DNA of 64,000 bases from Oceanisphaera marina (GTDB lineage: Bacteria > Pseudomonadota > Gammaproteobacteria > Enterobacterales > Aeromonadaceae): the NCBI RefSeq assembly GCF_014643915.1, contig NZ_BMKE01000003.1, forward strand, positions 124,001-188,000, given 5' to 3'. The notes under the pieces are model-generated. The model was given only the letters and a program-made list of their open reading frames with translations. It did not search any database and was not told the DNA's origin. This document shows, piece after piece, positions 1 to 7,120 of this stretch. The position numbers and the translations under genes are program-made. Position 1 is the stretch's first letter, and each line of letters begins with the position of its first letter.

Positions 1-617
1 TCGTTACTCATACCCATGGATAAGGTATCCATGTCGGGATATTTTTCTGCCATTCTATCAAACAGTTGCTGTAACTCTAGTAATTGTGTCGTTAGTTTGT
101 CGCTATTGTCGGTTGCCTCGGGAATCGCCATTAGGCCACGCAGGCACAAGCCTGGCAGCGCGGCTATGGCAGCGGCCAGTGCGTCGGCCTCACTGGGCAA
201 GACTCCGGATTTATTCGCTTCCTGACTGATGTTGACCTGCAAACAGATATTCAGCGGGCGCATATTACCGGGGCGCTGGGCACTGAGGCGCTCGGCAATC
301 TTTAGCCGATCGACACTTTGCACCCAATCGAAGGCTTCTGCCACCTGGCGGGTTTTATTGGATTGCAACGGGCCGATCAGATGCCAGCAAATACCGGGGC
401 ATTGCGCCTTTAAAGTCTGTATTTTATCGATGGCTTCCTGCACATAGTTTTCCCCGAACTGGCGCTGGCCTGCCTGATAGGCCGTTAATACGTCGGCCGC
501 CGGTTTGGTCTTGCTGACGGCCAGTAGTTGTACTTCATTGGGGTGGCGATCACAGTCAGTGGCGGCGGCGGCAATTCTGTCGTGCACCAGGTGCAGCTGT
601 TGTAGGATAGTATTCAT
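1..617 (-). CDS. yggS: YggS/PLPBP family pyridoxal-phosphate homeostasis protein (partial, 3' end beyond window)
   Basis: The reverse strand reads openly from an ATG at 617 to the window edge, giving about 205 residues with no stop, so the C-terminus is missing. The family binds PLP and buffers its free level and amino-acid balance. The fragment shows the expected N-terminal helix, the AVSKTKP stretch that holds the PLP-binding lysine, the FGENYVQE motif and the WHLIGPLQSNK motif, and it ends near the family's conserved SMGMS region. It is divergent from pilT with 34 bp between the two starts; yggS beside pilT is common in gammaproteobacteria. Confidence 0.93.
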   Translation of the reverse strand, partial: MNTILQQLHLVHDRIAAAATDCDRHPNEVQLLAVSKTKPAADVLTAYQAGQRQFGENYVQEAIDKIQTLKAQCPGICWHLIGPLQSNKTRQVAEAFDWVQSVDRLKIAERLSAQRPGNMRPLNICLQVNISQEANKSGVLPSEADALAAAIAALPGLCLRGLMAIPEATDNSDKLTTQLLELQQLFDRMAEKYPDMDTLSMGMSN

Positions 618-651
618 ATGAGTAATAAACCAAGAGCGACGGGGAAAGATA

Positions 652-1689
652 ATGGATATTACGGAATTATTGGCCTTTAGTGTAAAACATAATGCCTCGG
701 ATCTGCATCTGTCTGCCGGGGTGCCCCCCCAGATCCGCGTTGATGGCGAAGTGCGCAAAATCAACTTGCCGGTATTGGAGCACCGAGAGGTGCATCGCCT
801 GGTGTACGACATCATGAACGATCACCAGCGCAAAGAGTTTGAAGACAACCTGGAAATCGATTTTTCTTTTGAATTACCCGGGCTGGCGCGCTTTCGGGTC
901 AATGCCTATCATCAGGCACGTGGCGCGGCGGCGGTGTTTCGGGTTATCCCCAGCGAAGTGTTGAGTCTGGAACAACTCGGTGGGCCCGATATTTTTCGGC
1001 GCATTGCCGAGTACCCACGGGGGTTGGTACTGGTGACGGGCCCCACAGGTTCGGGCAAGTCCACCACACTGGCGGCCATGATCGACCACATCAACGAGCA
1101 CGAAAACAAGCACATTCTGACCATAGAAGATCCAATCGAGTTTGTGCACGGTAATAAAAAATGCCTGATCAACCAGCGTGAAGTGCACAGAGACACCCAT
1201 TCTTTCAGTAATGCGTTACGGTCGGCCCTGCGCGAAGATCCCGATATTATCCTGGTGGGTGAGTTGCGCGATCTGGAGACGATCCGTCTGGCGCTGACCG
1301 CCGCCGAAACCGGGCATCTGGTGTTTGCCACCTTGCATACCTCGTCGGCTGCCAAAACCATAGACCGTATTGTCGATGTCTTTCCCGGTGCCGAAAAAGC
1401 CATGGTAAGATCCATGCTGTCTGAATCATTGCGCGCGGTGATTTCGCAAACCCTGTTGAAGAAACCCAGTGGCGGGCGTATTGCCGCTCACGAGATCATG
1501 CTGGGCACGCCGGCCATTCGCAACCTGATCCGCGAAGACAAGGTGGCGCAGATGTATTCGGTGATCCAGACCGGCATGGCCCACGGTATGCAAACCATGG
1601 ATCAGTGCCTGAAGCTGCTGGTGAGCGGCGGCCTGGTGACGTCGGTAGAAGCGCGTTTGAAGGCGACGGATCCGCAGAGCATTCAATAA
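652..1689 (+). CDS. pilT: Type IV pilus retraction ATPase PilT
   Basis: Cytoplasmic hexameric ATPase that powers pilus retraction and twitching motility. The 345 residues match the family's usual length. An N-terminal PAS-like region precedes a RecA-like core with Walker A GPTGSGKS at 130-137, an Asp box around TIEDPIEF at 157-164, Walker B near DIILVGELRD at 198-207, and the His box GHLVFATLH at 221-229. The PilT hallmark AIRNLIRE is present at 288-295, which separates it from PilB and PilU. The start is the first ATG after the yggS-pilT divergent gap. It is followed at 12 bp by pilU, probably in one transcript. Confidence 0.97.
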   Translation: MDITELLAFSVKHNASDLHLSAGVPPQIRVDGEVRKINLPVLEHREVHRLVYDIMNDHQRKEFEDNLEIDFSFELPGLARFRVNAYHQARGAAAVFRVIPSEVLSLEQLGGPDIFRRIAEYPRGLVLVTGPTGSGKSTTLAAMIDHINEHENKHILTIEDPIEFVHGNKKCLINQREVHRDTHSFSNALRSALREDPDIILVGELRDLETIRLALTAAETGHLVFATLHTSSAAKTIDRIVDVFPGAEKAMVRSMLSESLRAVISQTLLKKPSGGRIAAHEIMLGTPAIRNLIREDKVAQMYSVIQTGMAHGMQTMDQCLKLLVSGGLVTSVEARLKATDPQSIQ

Positions 1690-1701
1690 TTGGAGACAAT
1701 A

Positions 1702-2814
1702 ATGCAGTTAACGCCTTTATTGCAGGTCATGGTGGATAAGCAGGCGTCGGATCTTTATGTGTCCGTCGGCGTGCCGCCCATGGTAAAAAGCCATGGCAAA
1801 CTGGTACCCGTTGGCGACACCCGGCTGACGGCAGAAGACACCCTGGCCTTGGTGGAGTCGTGCCTGACCGGTGACTGGCATGCACAGTTTCATCTGCATA
1901 AAGAAGCCAACTTTGCCATCAGTGACGAGCAATACGGGCGTTTTCGTGTCAGTGCCTTTTGGCAGCAGGAGAAGGCCGGTATGGTGGTCCGCCGTATCGA
2001 AAGCAAGATCCCGACCTTTGAAGAGCTGTATCTACCCGACAGTCTGCGTGAAATCGCCATGGCAAAACGCGGGCTGGTGTTGTTTGTGGGCGGCACCGGC
2101 ACCGGTAAGTCGACCACTCAGGCAGCCATGATTGGTCATCGCAACCGTCATGCCGACGATCATATTCTGACCATAGAAGATCCGGTGGAGTTTGTGCATC
2201 AGCACGAGCGCTCCATTATTACCCAGCGTGAAGTCGGTATCGATACCGAATCGTTCGAAGCGGCGCTGAAAAGCTCGCTGCGCCAGGCCCCCAACGTGAT
2301 TCTGATTGGCGAGATACGCAGCGAAGAAACCATGGGCTATGCCCTGGCGTTTGCCGAAACCGGACACCTGTGCATGGCTACCTTGCACGCCAATAACGCC
2401 AACCAGGCGCTGGATCGCATTATGCACCTTGTGCCGGAAGGCAAGCATCGGCAGTTACAGTTTGATCTGTCGTTCAACCTCAAGGCGATCGTGGCCCAGC
2501 AGCTTATTCCTACCCGCGATGGCGGCAAACGTCGTGCCGCCTTTGAAGTATTGCTGAACACGCCGTTAATGGCCGACCTGATCCGCAAGGGTGACATGCA
2601 TCGTCTGAAAGAGCTGATGGGCAAATCTCGCGAGCAAGGCATGCAAACCTTTGATCAGGCCTTGTTCGATCTTTATACGCAACAGCACATTGGCTACAGC
2701 GAGGCCCTGGCCTATGCCGACTCACCCAACGACTTGCGACTGATGATCAAGCTGCAAGGGGGAAACCATGGGCTGGATGCCGGCCTGTTCGACAACGTAA
2801 CCATAGAATCTTGA
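1702..2814 (+). CDS. pilU: PilT-dependent retraction ATPase PilU
   Basis: Paralogue of PilT that assists forceful pilus retraction. 370 residues from the ATG at 1702; the frame is open upstream to a TTG at 1690, but the GGAG at 1692-1695 fits the ATG as ribosome-binding site. Walker A GGTGTGKS lies near residue 130, followed by TIEDPVEF, NVILIGEIRS and the His-box-like GHLCMATLHANNA. The AIRNLIRE element of PilT is replaced by a NTPLMADLIRKG segment, as expected of PilU. It directly follows pilT, and yaaA starts 94 bp downstream, so the pil pair appears to form its own unit. Confidence 0.95.
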   Translation: MQLTPLLQVMVDKQASDLYVSVGVPPMVKSHGKLVPVGDTRLTAEDTLALVESCLTGDWHAQFHLHKEANFAISDEQYGRFRVSAFWQQEKAGMVVRRIESKIPTFEELYLPDSLREIAMAKRGLVLFVGGTGTGKSTTQAAMIGHRNRHADDHILTIEDPVEFVHQHERSIITQREVGIDTESFEAALKSSLRQAPNVILIGEIRSEETMGYALAFAETGHLCMATLHANNANQALDRIMHLVPEGKHRQLQFDLSFNLKAIVAQQLIPTRDGGKRRAAFEVLLNTPLMADLIRKGDMHRLKELMGKSREQGMQTFDQALFDLYTQQHIGYSEALAYADSPNDLRLMIKLQGGNHGLDAGLFDNVTIES

Positions 2815-2908
2815 GTGGGCCGCCATGGCCCACGATTGAATATTGTCTTGCGCCATGACGCTGCCGTTGTGATGGTGCTTTTTTATGATAGCAATGTAGA
2901 GGTAACGC

Positions 2909-3682
2909 ATGCTGATAGTGGTTTCACCCGCCAAGACACTGGACTTTGATACGCCGCCGGTTATTACCGATTTCACTCAGCCCGAGTTGCTGGCCGAATC
3001 GGCGCGGTTGATCGAGCGTGCCCGAGAGTTGAGCCCGGCCGAGATTGGCAAGCTGATGAAGATCAGCGACAAGCTGGCGGGGCTGAATGCCGCGCGCTTT
3101 GCCGACTGGCAGCCCGACTTCACTCCGAACAATGCCAAGCAGGCGCTATTGGCCTTTAAAGGCGATGTGTATACCGGGCTGGATGCCGAAAGCCTGAGCG
3201 AGGCGGATTTTGCCTTTGCACAAGCACATTTTCGCATGTTGTCGGGTTTGTATGGCCTGTTGCGGCCGCTGGACCTGATGCAGCCTTACCGGCTAGAGAT
3301 GGGCACCAAACTGGATAACGAGCGCGGCAAAGACCTGTATGCCTTCTGGGGTAACATTATTACCGACAAGCTCAACCAGGCGCTGGAAGAGCAGGGCGAT
3401 AATGTATTGATCAACCTGGCATCCAACGAGTACTTCAAGGCGGTTCGGCCCAAGCACCTGGCCGGGCAGATTATTACGCCCGTGTTCAAAGACTGCAAAA
3501 ACGGCCAGTACAAGATCATCAGCTTTTACGCCAAAAAGGCGCGGGGCATGATGGCGCGCTATATTATCGAGCATCAGCTGACCGAGGTGAGCCAGCTAAC
3601 CGCCTTCGATACCGCGGGCTACTATTTTGTAGAAGCCGAGTCCAGCGCCACCGAACTGGTGTTCAAGCGGGAAGAGCTGTAA
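2909..3682 (+). CDS. yaaA: Peroxide stress protein YaaA (DUF328/UPF0246)
   Basis: A cytosolic protein that in E. coli limits intracellular iron during H2O2 stress and binds DNA. The 257-residue length and the opening [13 protein letters not shown] are diagnostic for the family, as are [21 protein letters not shown] near 110-130 and the C-terminal [11 protein letters not shown] segment. GTAGAGGTAACGC gives an AGAGG ribosome-binding site before the ATG. The stop is followed directly by degenerate TACG-type 7-bp repeats and then the MITE. No close functional partner is seen next to it. Confidence 0.94.
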   Translation: MLIVVSPAKTLDFDTPPVITDFTQPELLAESARLIERARELSPAEIGKLMKISDKLAGLNAARFADWQPDFTPNNAKQALLAFKGDVYTGLDAESLSEADFAFAQAHFRMLSGLYGLLRPLDLMQPYRLEMGTKLDNERGKDLYAFWGNIITDKLNQALEEQGDNVLINLASNEYFKAVRPKHLAGQIITPVFKDCKNGQYKIISFYAKKARGMMARYIIEHQLTEVSQLTAFDTAGYYFVEAESSATELVFKREEL

Positions 3683-3687
3683 CGCGA

Positions 3688-3764
3688 AGGGCAGCGCTAC
3701 GCTTGAAGTCGTACGCTGTTCGTTAAAGATGCGCTGTGTTTGCCTTTAACTTACGGCTTACAGC
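3688..3764 (+). repeat. Degenerate TACG-type 7-bp-periodic array after yaaA, interrupted by MITE copy 1
   Basis: Downstream of the yaaA stop the sequence carries CGCTACG, TCGTACG and CTGTTCG in 7-bp phase near 3695-3722. A facing arm reads CTTACGG CTTACAG around 3751-3763 and, ignoring the MITE and one target duplicate, would continue into CGTATGG at 4133-4139. The MITE therefore landed inside a pre-existing inverted-arm repeat of the kind seen after recJ and relA. Confidence 0.55.
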
Positions 3765-4124
3765 CTGTCTCTTAGTCACAACTATTTGTTGAAGTTAATG
3801 TGGCTTTTCAGGCAGAGGGCACACCTCCTCCGACTCGCCGTAAATACGGTCCCTGTAGGCTCAGCCGCGCCATCCCTGGCGCGGATGGTCGGCTGAGCAG
3901 ACCCCCTCTGCCTTCCTGTCGACAGCGGCATGGCCTGTGAGTGCTATCAACAGACGGCACCGCATAGCTGAAAGAGGCAGTAGGAATTGTCGTAGCCAAC
4001 CGTCAAATGCCAGGGACGGCATTTGCCGAGCGTCGCAGGGATGCGGTTTAGCGCGTTGGCGGAGGCAATCCTACTGCCTCTTTGCACTTACTCAACAGCT
4101 TACAGACTTGTGACTAAGAGACAG
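3765..4124. mobile_element. 360-bp non-autonomous element (MITE) with Tn5/IS50-like inverted ends, copy 1
   Basis: The left end begins CTGTCTCTTAGTCACAA at 3765 and the right end is its exact 17-bp inverse, ending at 4124. It is flanked by a perfect 9-bp direct repeat, GCTTACAGC, at 3756-3764 and 4125-4133. Nine-bp duplications and ends close to CTGTCTCTTATACACA are features of the IS50/Tn5 branch of the IS4 family. No transposase is encoded, so movement would need an enzyme in trans. The interior holds strong hairpins, for example GCTCAGCCG facing CGGCTGAGC near 3859-3898, and AAATGCC facing GGCATTT near 4007-4024. Confidence 0.85.
3831..3915. repeat. 85-bp hairpin module shared, inverted, with MITE copy 3
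   Basis: This internal block of MITE copy 1 recurs nearly base for base, in the opposite orientation, at 56938-57023 inside the third element. It contains a nested palindrome, outer arms GCTCAGCCG/CGGCTGAGC and inner arms CGCGCCA/TGGCGCG. Being shared in inverse orientation, it behaves as an exchangeable module rather than a fixed part of the element. Confidence 0.75.
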
Positions 4125-4176
4125 GCTTACAGCGTATGGTTTTTAAACACTTCAGTAAAATAAAATTAAAAAAGAT

Positions 4177-4281
4177 GAACCTTTCAGGCCGGTCAGGTTC
4201 ATAACTAGTGTGCTTATTGAATTTGAATACTCTCTCTTCTTCATTTTCATTTTTGACCGGTCCTGATGGGCCGGTTTTTTT
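4177..4281 (+). ncRNA. Candidate small RNA, tandem copy A, ending in an intrinsic terminator
   Basis: The unit from 4177 to 4285 is repeated at 4364-4472, exactly 187 bp later; the last 86 bp differ at a single position. The conserved part is an A+T-rich leader, a pyrimidine tract (CTCTCTTCTTC then T-rich), and a terminator hairpin with a 7-T run. An A/T-rich TAAAAT-like -10 candidate lies about 15 bp upstream. No open frame is conserved. Two copies kept nearly identical, including the terminator, suggest a transcribed RNA. A duplicated 3' leader or terminator relic is the alternative. Confidence 0.45.
4256..4281 (+). terminator. Intrinsic terminator of copy A
   Basis: ACCGGTCC pairs with GGGCCGGT (one G-U pair) around a TGAT loop, giving an 8-bp GC-rich stem, followed by seven T residues. 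Confidence 0.8.
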
Positions 4282-4363
4282 ATGGTTGGTCTCGAGCGAC
4301 CTCGAAGAACACAGAGATGTTGCCAGCAGCAGGGAGCTTGGCAAAATAAATAACAAACAGCCG

Positions 4364-4468
4364 GAACCTTTCGGCTCGATCAGGCTCATAACTAGTGTGC
4401 TTACTGAATTTGAATACTCTCTCTTCTTCATTTTCATTTTTGACCGGTCCTGATGGGCCGGTTTTTTT
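4364..4468 (+). ncRNA. Candidate small RNA, tandem copy B, ending in an intrinsic terminator
   Basis: Second copy of the 4177-4281 unit. The 78 bp between the copies, 4286-4363, are unique and carry a TTGCCA with an A/T-rich AAAATA about 17 bp downstream, a plausible promoter for copy B alone. The first 25 bp have diverged more from copy A than the pyrimidine-rich and terminator parts, the pattern expected if the 3' portion is functional. The pyrimidine tract could pair with purine-rich ribosome-binding sites; that is inference. Confidence 0.45.
4443..4468 (+). terminator. Intrinsic terminator of copy B
   Basis: Identical hairpin and 7-T tract to copy A: ACCGGTCC, TGAT loop, GGGCCGGT. It lies 16 bp beyond the stop of the small ORF on the opposite strand and may help end that transcript too. 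Confidence 0.8.
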
Positions 4469-4483
4469 ATGGGCGCGAACAGG

Positions 4484-4645
4484 TTAGTGATCCCACAGAC
4501 TTTTGGCCCGGTCGGCCTTGCGCCGACCCACTACCGTCATGCGACGCTCCCGATCTTCCGGGGGCCAGCGCAGCAAGTCGCGTCGATCCAGAATGTACCG
4601 TCTTTGCTGTTTGCGCCGCTCGGGGCCCGAATAATGTTTCAACAT
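4484..4645 (-). CDS. Small Arg-rich hypothetical protein (53 aa)
   Basis: Reverse-strand ORF of 53 codons starting at an ATG at 4645, with AAGG about 7 bp upstream as ribosome-binding site. The frame is open further upstream to 4783 but that part looks non-coding. The product is very basic and patterned: GPERRKQQRR, then LDRRDLLR, EDRERR and GRRKADR, a spacing of paired arginines that suggests an amphipathic helix or nucleic-acid contact. It lies downstream of srmB in the same direction, separated by 183 bp. I do not recognise a named family. It could be a conserved small protein or a chance frame; the ribosome-binding site and charge pattern favour coding. Confidence 0.5.
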   Translation of the reverse strand: MLKHYSGPERRKQQRRYILDRRDLLRWPPEDRERRMTVVGRRKADRAKSLWDH

Positions 4646-4828
4646 AACGCCGCCTTGGTGGAGGTAAACGAGGCTGGTATCAGGTAAGCATAGCCGACAG
4701 TCGAGCCTTATCGGGCCATGGATACGCCTGCAGACCAGACACCGAGCGCCATAAAGAAAAAGGGATGAAAAGTGATTGCCCACTTTTCATCCCTTGCGAT
4801 TCAGCGCTGACCCCTCTGGGGGCTGGGC

Positions 4829-6178
4829 TTATTGGTTATTATCTTTGGCGGCGGGTTTACGGCCCGACTTGTTCGCCTTGTCTGCAGCGGATTTTTCCGT
4901 TGCCCACTTTGGCTTGCCCTTGGCCTTGGTGTCTCTTAAACGCACCTTTTCTTTTTTGACTGGCGCCACTTTTTTCTTGCTGCTGCGCTCGCCGTCTTTT
5001 TTCTTGCGTGAGGCGACCTTGGCTTCTTTATGTTGAGGCCTTAACCCTTCGATAAAGCGGCGCTTCAGTGGCTCTTCGATATACTTCTCTACTTTCACCA
5101 GCAGCGGCATATCGTGGGCTTCAATCAGGCTGATGGCGGTGCCTTTCTGTCCGGCACGGCCGGTACGGCCAATGCGGTGCACATACACATCTGCGGTGCG
5201 CGGCATGTCATAGTTAATAACATGGCTGACCTGTGGCAAGTCGATGCCACGAGAAGCGACATCGGTCGCCACCAGAATATTGACCCGGCCAATACGAAAA
5301 CGGCTCAGGGCTTCGTTGCGTTTTTCCTGCTCCATTTCACCGCGCAGCCAGGCATTGTGCAGGCCTTCTTGCTGCAGGCGGCTGGCCAGCTCCATCAAGC
5401 GTTCACGGGTTTTCACGAAGATGATGCTGCGGGTAACATCTGGCTGGCGCAATAAATTGAGCAACAGAGCAAATTTATGCTCCGGGTTGTCAGCCATATG
5501 CACCCACTGGTTGATTTTTTTGCGTTCGCTGCGTGGTGGCTCGGCGCTGACTTCCACCGGGTCTTTCAGCAGATCGGCGGCAAACTTCATCAGGCCGTGA
5601 CCTTCCAGGGTGGCCGAAAACAGCATGGTCTGGCGGCGCCAGCGGGCTTCGGCGGCAATGCGGTCCACTTCTTTGATAAAGCCCATGTCCAGCATGCGGT
5701 CGGCTTCATCCAGCACCAGCATTTCGATATCACGGCAGTCGAACGACTCTTCTTCAATGTATTGCAGCAGTCGCCCTGGCGTCGCTACCACTATATCCGT
5801 GGTTTTGGTGAGGGCCGGTAGATGCTGGCTTTCGTGCACACCGCCGGTGATCACCTCTACCCGTAATGGCGTATGCCTGGCGATTTTTTTTGCATCTTCG
5901 CCAATTTGTATCGCCAGCTCGCGGGTGGGCGTTAAAATCAAAATCCGGGCCGGGCCCGCATTTCGGCGTGGAAAGTCCAGCAGGTGCTGGCAAATGGGCA
6001 ATAAAAATGCTGCCGTTTTGCCGGTGCCAGTCGGGGCAGAAGCCATTATGTCCCGTCCGCTCATGGCTTCGGGGATAACCTGGCTCTGAATGGTGGTCGG
6101 TTTTGCATAGCCCATATCGGTCAATGCGCGGACCAGAATGGGATCCAGTTCCAGTTGCTCGAAGGTCATACTGCTCAT
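4829..6178 (-). CDS. srmB: ATP-dependent DEAD-box RNA helicase SrmB
   Basis: RNA helicase acting early in assembly of the 50S ribosomal subunit. All DEAD-box motifs are present in 449 residues: Q motif near 25-32, motif I APTGTGKT at 48-55, PTRELA, VVATPGRLLQ, DEAD at 157-160, SAT at 188-190, then the second RecA domain with HRIGRTGRAG. The last 70 residues are a Lys-rich tail expected to bind rRNA. Length and sequence track E. coli SrmB closely, as does the divergent neighbour trmN6. The start at 6178 is 70 bp from the trmN6 start, so the two share a short promoter region. Confidence 0.95.
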   Translation of the reverse strand: MSSMTFEQLELDPILVRALTDMGYAKPTTIQSQVIPEAMSGRDIMASAPTGTGKTAAFLLPICQHLLDFPRRNAGPARILILTPTRELAIQIGEDAKKIARHTPLRVEVITGGVHESQHLPALTKTTDIVVATPGRLLQYIEEESFDCRDIEMLVLDEADRMLDMGFIKEVDRIAAEARWRRQTMLFSATLEGHGLMKFAADLLKDPVEVSAEPPRSERKKINQWVHMADNPEHKFALLLNLLRQPDVTRSIIFVKTRERLMELASRLQQEGLHNAWLRGEMEQEKRNEALSRFRIGRVNILVATDVASRGIDLPQVSHVINYDMPRTADVYVHRIGRTGRAGQKGTAISLIEAHDMPLLVKVEKYIEEPLKRRFIEGLRPQHKEAKVASRKKKDGERSSKKKVAPVKKEKVRLRDTKAKGKPKWATEKSAADKANKSGRKPAAKDNNQ

Positions 6179-6248
6179 GATCGGTCTCGTTCGCCTAAAA
6201 GGCGGGTATTATAGGGGAATTCGGATAAAAAAACCTGTCAGGATCAGC

Positions 6249-6956
6249 ATGAGTAGTCGCGGATTTACGTTTAAGCAGTTTCATATCAATCATGACCGCT
6301 GTGCCATGAAGGTGGGCACCGACGGAATACTCCTTGGCGCCTGGGCCAGTCTGGGCTCGGCACGGCGTATTCTGGACATAGGCACCGGCTCCGGATTGGT
6401 AGCCCTGATGCTGGCGCAGCGCAGCGAGCCAGAGGTAAAAATTACGGGCCTGGAGCTGGATGAAGCTGCCGCCTTGCAGGCGGCCGACAATGTGCGGGCG
6501 TCGCCCTGGCCAAAAAAAATCGACATAGTGCAGGGGGCGCTGCAAGAGTACCTTGCTGACCCTTTCGATCTTATCGTGAGCAATCCGCCTTATTTTGCTC
6601 ACGGGCAAGAGTTTGCCGATACGGCTCGTGGCCAGGCACGCCATACCGGGAGTCTGTCGCTGGCCGAGCTGTTCCGCCACAGCCGGCGATTACTGTCTCC
6701 AACGGGGAGTCTGATGCTGGTGTTACCGAGCCAAGCCATGGATGAAGCGTTAGTGCAAGCTGCTGCATATGACTTTTTTGTAGCAGAAAAGGTGGCAGTT
6801 ATAACCAAAGAAGGAAAAGTGGCTGGTCGTTTTTTATGTCGACTGAATAGCACAAAATGCTGCAGTGTAAGTGGTGAGCTTGTCATTAATACTAACTATA
6901 ATGCCTATGGTGATGCATATGTGTCGTTGGTTTCTCCTTTCTATTTAAAGATGTAA
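6249..6956 (+). CDS. trmN6: tRNA1(Val) (adenine37-N6)-methyltransferase TrmN6 (YfiC)
   Basis: SAM-dependent methyltransferase that makes m6A37 in tRNA-Val. The ATG at 6249 is preferred over the longer open frame because the protein then begins MSSRGFTFKQF, matching the E. coli N-terminus. CAMKVGTDGILLGAW, SAM-binding DIGTGSGL at 43-50 and the NPPY catalytic motif at 112-115 are intact; 235 residues total. The last third, from about 6760, is clearly more A+T rich and uses different codons from the first part, yet still aligns to the family end (QAFYL-like SPFYLKM). srmB is divergent. Confidence 0.93.
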   Translation: MSSRGFTFKQFHINHDRCAMKVGTDGILLGAWASLGSARRILDIGTGSGLVALMLAQRSEPEVKITGLELDEAAALQAADNVRASPWPKKIDIVQGALQEYLADPFDLIVSNPPYFAHGQEFADTARGQARHTGSLSLAELFRHSRRLLSPTGSLMLVLPSQAMDEALVQAAAYDFFVAEKVAVITKEGKVAGRFLCRLNSTKCCSVSGELVINTNYNAYGDAYVSLVSPFYLKM

Positions 6957-7120
6957 ATTTTGCCTTGAATCTCTTTTTCACATCATTATGCTACTAGCTT
7001 GCTCGGCGGCCGTCAGAAATCAGCATTTTACTGCATTTATCTGGTGGCAAGTCGCCCCGTAATTATCGTTTGTTTTCAAACGAAGCTAGCATTATGCCGG
7101 CAGCCGCAATGAGGTTTGCA

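Noticed and set aside
3765-4124. Integron attC or phage att site
   Set aside because: Internal hairpins invite this reading, but the 17-bp inverted ends and 9-bp target duplication fit a Tn5-like MITE, and no integrase or cassette is near.
4114-4437. 107-codon reverse-strand frame across the tandem units
   Set aside because: It reads through both terminator copies and simply repeats itself because of the duplication; no ribosome-binding site or family.
7066-7081. CGTTTG/CAAACG hairpin before brnQ as a riboswitch or attenuator
   Set aside because: Only a 6-bp stem with no T tract or conserved leader; no known riboswitch pattern around it.
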